Source of the DNA: Blastococcus haudaquaticus
Lineage (GTDB): Bacteria; Actinomycetota; Actinomycetes; Mycobacteriales; Geodermatophilaceae
Direction of reading: 5' to 3'
Length of the DNA: 64,000 bases
Assembly: GCF_900230285.1 (NCBI RefSeq)
Contig: NZ_OCNK01000007.1
Span: forward strand, 1-64,000
The position numbers and the translations under genes were made by a program. The notes under the pieces are model-generated. The model was given only the letters and a program-made list of their open reading frames with translations, did no database searches and was not told where the DNA came from. Within the stretch, counting starts at the first letter, position 1. Every line of letters starts with the position of its first letter. Positions 17,550 through 24,709 of this stretch are shown here, piece after piece.

Positions 17550-17732
17550 TCGACGCTTTACCGCTGTGCGAGTCGCTCACGCGCGCGACGGACGCTGTAA
17601 GCAGTGCGTCGAGGGATTCGCTGGCCCGTATGTGCGCCCATCAGAGTCGTGCTCCCAGGACTGGCAATCCGCCACGGCGCTCGCTCGCTAGGCAGGCAGA
17701 TGTGCGCCGCTACAGGAACAGGACGGTCCACG

Positions 17733-18656
17733 CTAGTACTCAACGAGCGCATACCGCGGATAATAGCGATAGAACCGTCGATAGGTCTCAACCTCGTCCG
17801 CAGTCAGCCCTGGTGGCCGGCTCCTCGCTGTGCCGTTTGGCAATTCAGCGTCGAGGAACGCCAACTCCCTAGCCGTAAGCACTGGCAGCTCGATACGGAT
17901 GGCGTCAACAGTCGGACTGAAGCAAGAAGAAGCCTCCCATTTGCACGCATCGACAGCGTCGGCAAGATCGGAGGAGAAGAGAAGCCCGCCGACTGTGAGC
18001 ATGCGCGCACCGTCACGATACTCGAAATTGAAGAGCTGACGATAGCGCAAATCATCGCCTCGCCCGGCTACAGTGGCTTTGATGCGCTCATCCACGATCC
18101 GCCGAGCAACTGCAGCATTCGACCACCCCGTTAGATCGGCTTCGCGAGTACCGATCGGCACAGCTTCGGGTCCGATCCGTTCGGCCAGGGCCTTGAGGCG
18201 ACCGGTAGCGGTTGCACCAGTCTCGTCCTGCTGAGCGTTCACGGTAACAATCAGGACAGTTGGGGATGACGCCCTGAGGGCCACGTCATCGATGTCCCCA
18301 AGCATTTTTCGATCCAACTTATGGGTATAGTCCAGCCAAACGATACTGGGAATTTTCAGATCTACATCGTTCAGTCGCTCCCACGACTGCCCGCGCAACA
18401 ATTCGATAGAGTTGAATGGTTTGTTGAACTCACTGCGCTTGAAGATGCTCGCGCTCGACTCGATACTCACCATCTTGTCAACGCCGAGAGCTCTGTGGAT
18501 CAAAGTAAAGTCGACGAAGTGATGGGCGCCGAACCCGACGTACTGCACCTCCGAAAGGGGGTGTAGGCGATCAAACCGCCGTAACGCCTCCGTTAACATC
18601 AGACGTTCCACGTGCTTTGCAGGGCGCACTCGGTAGTCCGGAGAATCCGAGGTCAT
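17733..18656 (-). CDS. Rossmann-like partner of GHKL ATPase, putative O-methyltransferase-like
   Basis: A 307-aa protein without a family I can name firmly. A segment VQYVGFGAHHFVDFTLIHRALG followed by KMVSIESS resembles motif I and the acidic strand-2 end of Rossmann-fold methyltransferases; PSIVWLDYTHKLD could be motif IV. The second half is mixed and ends in an aromatic tail (RFYRYYPRYALVEY). The ATG overlaps the stop of the GHKL ATPase gene (ATGA), so the two are made together and probably form a complex. The gene is clearly lower in GC than genes on either side, in line with transfer. The 183 bp between it and the phosphatase fusion gene hold nothing recognisable. Confidence 0.5.
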   Translation of the reverse strand: MTSDSPDYRVRPAKHVERLMLTEALRRFDRLHPLSEVQYVGFGAHHFVDFTLIHRALGVDKMVSIESSASIFKRSEFNKPFNSIELLRGQSWERLNDVDLKIPSIVWLDYTHKLDRKMLGDIDDVALRASSPTVLIVTVNAQQDETGATATGRLKALAERIGPEAVPIGTREADLTGWSNAAVARRIVDERIKATVAGRGDDLRYRQLFNFEYRDGARMLTVGGLLFSSDLADAVDACKWEASSCFSPTVDAIRIELPVLTARELAFLDAELPNGTARSRPPGLTADEVETYRRFYRYYPRYALVEY

Positions 18657-19996
18657 TCGACTTCGGCCTCGTAAAAGTAGTCGAACGTCGCGAGTCCCAC
18701 TTGGCTGGCGCTGGTCAAGTTCAGCGCGACCTGGGCCTCGTCCATTCGTGCGCGCAGCACTCGATACTGAACACTTATCGTCTCAGCTCTAGCTCCCGCG
18801 GATCGAGCCACCGATACGTCGAACTTGTCCCTAAGTGGGATGCTAGATAGTGCCACTGATTTGGCTTCGCGGATAGCTTTATTGAGCGGGCCGGCCCCCC
18901 GAGGAAAGGCCTCGAGCTCCTTGTCCGCCTCGTCAATGAGGCTTATGACCTGCCGCATCAAAGGGATCATTCTCTGTAGCAGTGTTCGGTAGACGAGAGT
19001 GTTGGGATCAACGCTGGTTTTGGTGGTATTCCAAGGCAGCAGCCCGGGCGTGTCGGTGCTCAGAAAAGCGTAGCCTCTAAATCGACGATACTGTGGATGG
19101 TAGAGGGGAATGGTTCCGCCGGCTGCTCGGCCCCAACCTGTTAGCTCACTCTTGTCGGCATTGACGACCAGGCGGTCGTTACAGTAGACGTACCATCCTG
19201 AAGTTGACTGCTCGCCACTATCGGAAAGTCCCACGAAGATCGACGCCGAAACGGTGCCTTTCGGCAGGTCGATGGCGAATTTCTCGTGGGCAGGCGAGAC
19301 GAGCGAGGAACGCAGGAGCAGTGGGCGGCGACGGGTAACGTTCTTTCCGTTTATGAGGATGGACAATCCGAGATCAAGCGACGCCTGATGCTGGTCGCCG
19401 ATCATCACGGCGAGCTGGTTGTGCAGGGATCCTAGAGCGAACTGTTCCGCAACCCCGGGGTAAAGTTGCTCCACTCGAACCCGCGTGAACCTGTCCGTCT
19501 CGGGCACCTCGCGGTCCAAGTCTTCTTCATACTCGGTAAACTCGAACTGCCAGGGACTCTCTTGACTGTGCTCCCAGGCATCGACGTCCACGGTCATGGA
19601 GAAATAGGACTTGCTCGACCGCGACTCTACGGTGAATCTGCGCCCCATCTTGAAGAGGGCTCTTTTCATCCCGACCCCGAATTCGCCAACGGAGCCCTCG
19701 ACGCCAGGGTGGTCTTCCTTACGCCCGAAGTTGAAGACATACTTCTGAGCGTGCTTCGCGTCGATGCCACCGCAGTTGTCATGGACCTCGAAGAAGTCCC
19801 TTGACATGCTCAGGTCGACGACCAGGTCGCCGTAGGCATCAGGCCCTTGATCGTGTCGCAACTCTCGCGCGCCATCAACGGAGTTGTCGATCAAGTCCAC
19901 GATCGCATCAACCAACTGGATGTCACGAACCAGCATCGATATGAAGAAGCGCTTGGTTGGATTAGCGTCGATCTTCGGGAGCGATCGCGTAGCCAC
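18653..19996 (-). CDS. GHKL (Hsp90/MORC/MutL-like) ATPase
   Basis: A 447-aa protein whose first 220 residues are a GHKL ATP-binding fold: N box VDAIVDLIDNSVDGA (Asn38), G1 box VHDNCGGID (Asp73) and G2 box GEFGVGMKRALFKMG. A second domain follows (SASIFVGLSDSGE, YCNDRLVVNADKSE), resembling the S5-like transducer domain of MORC/MutL proteins, and then a helical C-terminus. There is no histidine-kinase H box, so it is not a sensor kinase. Members of this type are known next to Vsr and C5-methyltransferase genes in restriction-modification loci, where an ATP-dependent clamp role has been proposed. It is coupled by ATGA to the downstream gene. Confidence 0.8.
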   Translation of the reverse strand: MATRSLPKIDANPTKRFFISMLVRDIQLVDAIVDLIDNSVDGARELRHDQGPDAYGDLVVDLSMSRDFFEVHDNCGGIDAKHAQKYVFNFGRKEDHPGVEGSVGEFGVGMKRALFKMGRRFTVESRSSKSYFSMTVDVDAWEHSQESPWQFEFTEYEEDLDREVPETDRFTRVRVEQLYPGVAEQFALGSLHNQLAVMIGDQHQASLDLGLSILINGKNVTRRRPLLLRSSLVSPAHEKFAIDLPKGTVSASIFVGLSDSGEQSTSGWYVYCNDRLVVNADKSELTGWGRAAGGTIPLYHPQYRRFRGYAFLSTDTPGLLPWNTTKTSVDPNTLVYRTLLQRMIPLMRQVISLIDEADKELEAFPRGAGPLNKAIREAKSVALSSIPLRDKFDVSVARSAGARAETISVQYRVLRARMDEAQVALNLTSASQVGLATFDYFYEAEVE

Positions 19997-20226
19997 GTAT
20001 GTCCCTTCCTGGATGACGCTAACTAAGCTCGCTTCCTACACTAGCCCTTCAGGGCCCGCACATGCCGCACCACACGCAGGGTGTCAAGCCTTGCCGGTCG
20101 GCAACCTAGTGCAGCAGTCGGCGCCGAGGGATTACGAGATGTGGTCAGGTCGAGCGCAGCGAAAGCGAGGGCTATGGCGCTTCAGTGATCGCGAGGGGAC
20201 GGCGCAGGAGCTAAACTCCGCATGTT

Positions 20227-20276
20227 GTAGACGACCTCGGACCGGGACTCGGGTCTCGTGATGCGAGGTCGTCTAC
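20227..20276 (-). terminator. hairpin directly after the zinc-ribbon gene
   Basis: A perfect 13-bp inverted repeat (GTAGACGACCTCG at 20227-20239 and its complement at 20264-20276) with a 24-nt loop begins one base after the minus-strand stop at 20278. It could end the vsr-phd-zinc-ribbon transcript before the GHKL gene. There is no T-tract, so a role in processing or attenuation is equally possible. The remaining 230 bp to the GHKL start (19997-20226) probably hold that gene's promoter; nothing specific is seen. Confidence 0.5.
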
Positions 20277-20277
20277 T

Positions 20278-20565
20278 TCAGGCGTACTTGTCGAAGCCCG
20301 ACCTCGGCCCGGTCCTGGCCAGTTCCCCTCGCCGCCACATCCAGAGCTGGTGGCATCTTTGACACTTGAACCACTTCGCATACTCGACAATACGTTCGCC
20401 CAAGCCCACGAGAGCAAGGACTCCTTTACAGTCTGGACAGGGCTCAGGCCGCAGTTCGGCATGCGCCTCGTCTTCACGCCAGAGAAGGCCGCACTCGGGG
20501 CAATCGAACCTAACGCCCGAGCGCAAGAGGCGCTTGGCTCTAGGACCCGGGGGCGGGATGCTCAT
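20278..20565 (-). CDS. small zinc-ribbon protein in the defence island
   Basis: A 95-aa basic protein with three CxxC-type pairs: DCPECGLLW, EPCPDCKG and FKCQRCHQLW, enough for one to two zinc ribbons. The pattern suggests DNA or protein binding rather than catalysis. ATG at 20565 (MSIPPPGPRAKR) is favoured; two upstream in-frame ATGs lie inside the preceding gene. It overlaps the Phd-like gene by 26 bp and ends at a strong hairpin. No named family is recognised. Confidence 0.55.
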   Translation of the reverse strand: MSIPPPGPRAKRLLRSGVRFDCPECGLLWREDEAHAELRPEPCPDCKGVLALVGLGERIVEYAKWFKCQRCHQLWMWRRGELARTGPRSGFDKYA

Positions 20566-20731
20566 CGGCACTCTCATCCTCTTGTGCGGGCAGAGGAGCA
20601 AGCATGGCCACCGGCCTTCCGCGCTTAGTCAGGTACACAGGCACGCCCGTCGCGCAGACCCTTTGAATCAGCTCTCCAAGCCCCTGTCGCGCCTCGAAAA
20701 GTGGCACCTCGACAGGCCGGTCACGCATCAC
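20540..20731 (-). CDS. Phd/YefM-like antitoxin-type protein
   Basis: A 63-aa protein with the Phd/YefM pattern: RPVEVPLFEARQGLGELIQRV, then GVPVYLTKRGRPVAMLAPL. In ordinary toxin-antitoxin pairs this fold binds the promoter and neutralises a toxin encoded next to it. Here no RelE or Doc toxin follows; the next gene is a zinc-ribbon protein, and the preceding one is Vsr, overlapped by ATGA. It may serve as the island's transcriptional regulator (inference). Confidence 0.6.
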   Translation of the reverse strand: MMRDRPVEVPLFEARQGLGELIQRVCATGVPVYLTKRGRPVAMLAPLPAQEDESADEHPAPGS

Positions 20732-21165
20732 GCCGGTTTCCTCCTCGTTCGCACCAGCTGCTCAACGCGGGAGGCAGCAAGGGCTGGGGGCTCATGTTCC
20801 CAGACTCGGAGGGGAACCCACCCCGCGTCCCTCAGCAGCCGGTCAGTCTCCTCGTCACGCTCGCGGTTCCGATCGATCTTGATCGCCCACCACTGTGCTC
20901 TCGTCTTCGACGGTACGTAGTGCTGCTCACAGCCGTGCCAGAAGCAACCATCAACGAAGACAGCAACCTTCTCGGAAGGAAAGACCAGGTCAGCCGTGCG
21001 CCTCACCCTGCTCAGCGGACGCGCCGAGACCCGGTAACGAAGCCCTCTGGCATGAACGGCCCGCCTCACCGCCAGTTCGGGCTTGGTGTCGCGGCTGCGA
21101 TTGCCGACCATGACCGACCGGGCTCGGGGACTCGATGCTCGCTCGGACCCTTGGCTTGTCCACAT
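20728..21165 (-). CDS. vsr: Very short patch repair (Vsr) DNA mismatch endonuclease
   Basis: A 145-aa Vsr endonuclease. The N-terminal GNRSRDTKPELAVRRAVHARG motif, the catalytic Asp59 in RTADLVFPSEKVAVFVDG and the zinc-site FWHGC with downstream His are all present; the end (DAGWVPLRVWEHE) is typical. Vsr nicks 5' to the T of T:G mismatches that arise when 5-methylcytosine deaminates. It therefore protects the host from mutation caused by the divergent C5-methyltransferase 51 bp away. The long start (MWTSQGSERASS) is preferred because actinobacterial Vsr proteins carry a similar leader; ATG at 21111 is the alternative. Confidence 0.9.
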   Translation of the reverse strand: MWTSQGSERASSPRARSVMVGNRSRDTKPELAVRRAVHARGLRYRVSARPLSRVRRTADLVFPSEKVAVFVDGCFWHGCEQHYVPSKTRAQWWAIKIDRNRERDEETDRLLRDAGWVPLRVWEHEPPALAASRVEQLVRTRRKPA

Positions 21166-21216
21166 CCTTCATCGCCTCCCGCGTTGTGTCACAGCGAGCC
21201 GCTACGGTCGACACCG

Positions 21217-22731
21217 ATGAGCATGACCGATGCACCAGCCCCGCGTCCCCTCGCCATCGATCTCTTTGCTGGAGCCGGCGGGCTCTCGCTCGGCCTCGAG
21301 CAGGCCGGTTTCGATGTTGTCACCGCCGTCGAGTACGACCCAGTTCACGCAGCAACCCATGAGTTCAACTTCCCGCAAACCAAGGTGCTGTGCGCGGACG
21401 TCTCAGCTCCTCTCACAGCCGAGCGCCTCCGCGCCGCCGTACGCGAGGGTCTCGCTCGCCATGGGCGAGACGCCTCCGACTGGAACGGGGAGCTCGATCT
21501 CTTGGCTGGCGGGCCGCCCTGCCAAGGGTTCTCCCTAATCGGTAAACGCCTCATCGACGACAAGCGAAATCAGCTCGTCTTCCACTTCTACCGCCTTGTC
21601 GTAGAGCTAAGGCCCCGATACTTCATCATGGAGAACGTTCCAGGCATGGCAAAGGGGGGGCACGCCAGCGTACTGTCCGAGCTCATTTCGGAGCTCGAGG
21701 ATGCTGGCTACCACTTTTCCGATCACGCGAAGTTCCGAGTCCTGAATGCCGCCGACTTTGGGGTACCCCAGGAGCGGCATAGACTATTCCTGATCGGGAC
21801 TAGGAACGATCAAACACGTACGGCGGAGCCACCCACCGCAATAGTCAAGCCCGTACCAAAGCGGGCAGGAACACCCGGACGAAAGCGCCTTGAGCTCGCG
21901 ACCCCGTCGAGTGTGATGCTACCGACCGGTCCCACGGTTGGCGATGCGATACTCGACTTGCCTGATCTTGACACTTTCGATGAGCTAAAGAGCTGCGACG
22001 CGGTCACGCTCACTCCAGACGAGATCGCCGCCATGAACGGCACAGCTAGCAGCTACGCCCGCAGGCTGCGAGGCTTAGATTGGGACTTGCAAGACTTTAG
22101 CTATGCCCGAGTTTGGGACCCCACATTGCTCACGAGCTCCATGCGTACAGTTCACACGGAAAAGTCGATACTGAGGTTCCACAAGACCGACCCCGGCAAC
22201 ACCGAGCCGGTTAGCCGCTTCTACAAGCTCGACCCAGAGGGGCTCTGTAACACCCTTAGAGCAGGGAGCGGCAGCGAAAGGGGAGCCTTTACTTCTCCCC
22301 GGCCGCTTCATCCGCTACTTCCTCGCGTGCTGTCTAACCGCGAGGCAGCGCGACTGCACTCATTCCCCGACTGGTTCCGAGTGCATACCACGAAGTGGCA
22401 TGGATTCCGGCAGATCGGGAATGCCGTAGCACCGCTCGTTGGACGGGCTGTCGGCGCCGCTGTAATGCGGGCACTTGATGTGTCCCCATACAAGCCGGAG
22501 CAGGCCTTGGAGCTTGGTGACTCAAAGCTGCTGACGATGTCGATGTCCCGAGCGACGGAACACCTGGGAGCGGATACGGCATTCATCCCCGCTAAGCGGA
22601 AGCGAGGCGCTCTGCCGGGTGAGTCGAACTTGGAAGCGCAGACCGCTGCCTCACTCGGCGTCGCGACCGATGGCGATGCAGCACCCCCGTCAGAACCGAA
22701 CGCTCAGCGGAAGGTGGCCGCGCGCATATAG
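21217..22731 (+). CDS. dcm: DNA (cytosine-5-)-methyltransferase
   Basis: A 504-aa C5-MTase with motifs in order: I (AIDLFAGAGGLSLGLEQAGF, residues 13-32), IV (GGPPCQGFS, catalytic Cys102), VI (FIMENVPGM), VIII (QERHRLFLIGTR), a long target-recognition region at about 240-370, IX (RVLSNREAARLHSFPDW) and X (QIGNAVAPLVGRAVG). The last 70 residues are a divergent, charged extension. It modifies a cytosine in a DNA site that cannot be read from sequence. It diverges from vsr and converges on a candidate restriction endonuclease, which makes a type II restriction-modification system likely. Codon use is less GC-rich than in flanking core genes. Confidence 0.92.
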   Translation: MSMTDAPAPRPLAIDLFAGAGGLSLGLEQAGFDVVTAVEYDPVHAATHEFNFPQTKVLCADVSAPLTAERLRAAVREGLARHGRDASDWNGELDLLAGGPPCQGFSLIGKRLIDDKRNQLVFHFYRLVVELRPRYFIMENVPGMAKGGHASVLSELISELEDAGYHFSDHAKFRVLNAADFGVPQERHRLFLIGTRNDQTRTAEPPTAIVKPVPKRAGTPGRKRLELATPSSVMLPTGPTVGDAILDLPDLDTFDELKSCDAVTLTPDEIAAMNGTASSYARRLRGLDWDLQDFSYARVWDPTLLTSSMRTVHTEKSILRFHKTDPGNTEPVSRFYKLDPEGLCNTLRAGSGSERGAFTSPRPLHPLLPRVLSNREAARLHSFPDWFRVHTTKWHGFRQIGNAVAPLVGRAVGAAVMRALDVSPYKPEQALELGDSKLLTMSMSRATEHLGADTAFIPAKRKRGALPGESNLEAQTAASLGVATDGDAAPPSEPNAQRKVAARI

Positions 22732-22867
22732 GTTCGCGTGTGGATTGGTCGCAATGCTGGTTTCGTGTGCAGCCGCAGGGCGTCACCTCGATCACCCATG
22801 CAAGCAAAAGTCTCGCTCGAGCCGGACGGCGGTCCTGCCGCCATCAGAGCTTTAGTGCCCTGCTCGT

Positions 22868-23701
22868 TTATACTCCCGGCACAGATGGCTTCAGCTCGAT
22901 AATGCCTTCCGATGCCACTTCCAACTGCTCCTCTTCGGTCTCGGCGGGCTCGAATTCGACGGTCCAAATTTTGGATGTGTCGACAATTTTTACGCCGAAA
23001 GGGATCACCCTTGCTCCCATCTCGGTAGCCGCACTAGTAGCCTGGAGTGCCAGTGCGGCCCGCCGCACCTGCGCAGGCCAAAGCTGCTCGGATCGGCTCT
23101 TAACTTCGACGGAGACCAGCCATAGGGCACCGTCGAAATCAGTTAGTGAGTATGCCGCGTCAACCTCGCCGCCGCGCAGTTTGATTCCCGTTTGTAGAAA
23201 GTTGACCTCCACTACGCTTCTCGCGCTGAAGACGGCGAAGTGGGTCTCAACAACTGCCAGTCTCTGAGCCACCTGCGCCACCCAGTTCTCGTCTGAGCGC
23301 CCTAGCGCTTTCGTCGCGACTGGAATGGATAGCGACTGCACCGTAACGGCGCGCTCGAGGGCGGAGTCTGAGGGCTCCATGGCCTTTTTGAAGGCGGTGG
23401 TCTGACCAGGGGGCAGAGGCACGAACCTGAACGAGGCCTTGTTCCCAGCGCCGATTGCGTCCTCGCCCGTCCAGCCAATGGCGAGAACGAAGCTAGGCCA
23501 ACTCAATTCTGGATTCTTCCTTGTGAGATCTTTCCAGAAGTTGGCGGGATTGTTCTTGCTCAGATCAGCCCCAGTCTCGTCGATAGCCACGGTGATGTCG
23601 TCGAAGAACACGACGGCTTTATCGGCATCTATTGTGCCCGTTTCCGTGTTGTACCTTTGTCGAAACAGATACTCGATCACTTGGGTTTTTTCGCTCGCCA
23701 T
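22868..23701 (-). CDS. candidate type II restriction endonuclease, PD-(D/E)XK-like
   Basis: A 277-aa protein with no named family. Near residue 180 it has GGEVDAAYSLTDFDG followed by WLVSVEVKSRSE, giving Asp181 and Glu199-x-Lys201, the spacing of a PD-(D/E)XK nuclease core. The remainder is mixed alpha/beta with an acidic tail. It lies 136 bp from the methyltransferase stop in convergent orientation, shares the island's lower GC, and is the only candidate for the cognate restriction enzyme. ATG at 23701 starts homology-like sequence; frames further upstream are low-quality. The role is inferred from motif plus location. Confidence 0.55.
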   Translation of the reverse strand: MASEKTQVIEYLFRQRYNTETGTIDADKAVVFFDDITVAIDETGADLSKNNPANFWKDLTRKNPELSWPSFVLAIGWTGEDAIGAGNKASFRFVPLPPGQTTAFKKAMEPSDSALERAVTVQSLSIPVATKALGRSDENWVAQVAQRLAVVETHFAVFSARSVVEVNFLQTGIKLRGGEVDAAYSLTDFDGALWLVSVEVKSRSEQLWPAQVRRAALALQATSAATEMGARVIPFGVKIVDTSKIWTVEFEPAETEEEQLEVASEGIIELKPSVPGV

Positions 23702-23867
23702 ACGCGCCACCGTCGCAAGGGTTCTCACTGTGCGTCGCGCGACGCGCCGGGGGGCTGTCCGCGCAGCAAACGACATGGCTAGCCAGCCCCAGCAGTCCCA
23801 CCCGCCACCGCACGGCAGCACGCAGATCTGCAAACGAGCCACGGTAGGCCGGATGGCCGCCCGGGCT

Positions 23868-24614
23868 CTACGTCACCGAACGCCGCATGGACCACATCTG
23901 GGAAGGTCGCTCAAACTGCATGGCGACGTCCCAGGCCACCGCCCCGTTGACGACCTCCTTGCGAAAGTTGCCGACCGCTACCCGCGCCAGCTCCGGGTCC
24001 GCCGCCACCCGCTGAGCTAGCTCGATCGCACGGTCCTCGACTGCCACGTCGTCCACGGACTCCCAAGCCAGACCGAGCTCGACGGCCTTGTCGCCGTTGA
24101 TCTCCTCGCCGAACAGGGCCATCGCGGCCGCGGCCTCGCGGCCGATCAGGCGCGACAGGATGACGAAGTGGCCGCCGCCCGGGTGCATGCCGCGCTTGAG
24201 GAAGCCGGCCAGCAGGCGGGCGTCCTTCGCGACGATCCGCAGGTCGGTCGCCAGCAGCATGTTCATGCCGGCGCCCACGGCCGACCCACGCACGGCGGCC
24301 ACAGTCGGCACCTTGACCTGGCCCAGCCGGTAGAAGGAGTCGTAAATCCTGCCCATGCCCTCGTAGGCCTCGGGCGCCGCCGGATCCTTCCCTGCGGACG
24401 TCAGGGTCGCGATGTCCCCACCGGCGCAGAACGACTTCCCCTCCGCCCGCACGACCAGCGCGCCGACCTCGGGCTTGGCGTCGACCTCGTCGAACGTGGC
24501 GATCAGCTCGTCGGCCATCGCCGGCGTCAGCGCGTTGCGGCGGTCCGGGGCGTTCAGCGTCACGATCGCGACACCGCCGTCCACCTCGAGCAGCACTTCA
24601 CCGGATCTGGCCAC
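23868..24614 (-). CDS. enoyl-CoA hydratase/isomerase (crotonase) family protein
   Basis: A 248-aa crotonase-fold protein: VAIVTLNAPDRRNALTPAM, the oxyanion strand GKSFCAGGDIATL and VRGSAVGAGMNMLLATDLRI. The two glutamates of true enoyl-CoA hydratases are not at their usual places: AGMNMLLA stands where GGGCELA is expected, and GMHPGGGHF where the second Glu would be. It is probably another crotonase activity (isomerase, thioesterase or hydrolase). GTG start with GGAAGG upstream. GC content returns to the genome norm here, marking the right border of the island. Confidence 0.75.
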   Translation of the reverse strand: MARSGEVLLEVDGGVAIVTLNAPDRRNALTPAMADELIATFDEVDAKPEVGALVVRAEGKSFCAGGDIATLTSAGKDPAAPEAYEGMGRIYDSFYRLGQVKVPTVAAVRGSAVGAGMNMLLATDLRIVAKDARLLAGFLKRGMHPGGGHFVILSRLIGREAAAAMALFGEEINGDKAVELGLAWESVDDVAVEDRAIELAQRVAADPELARVAVGNFRKEVVNGAVAWDVAMQFERPSQMWSMRRSVT

Positions 24615-24709
24615 GAGGCCACCTTCCTGCCCAGGGGACCGGCCCCGACGCCGGCACCACCTTCCTGACAGGCATCAGACCACGCGACCGCACCGACCCG
24701 CGCAGGCGG

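Noticed and set aside
18653-19996. Sensor histidine kinase annotation for the GHKL protein
   Set aside because: No H box or dimerisation helix and no receiver partner; the second domain matches MORC/MutL-like proteins better.
17550-23867. Attachment sites at the edges of the low-GC island
   Set aside because: The flanks 17550-17732 and 23702-23867 were compared; only short GC-rich words are shared and there is no integrase or tRNA, so no att site is claimed.
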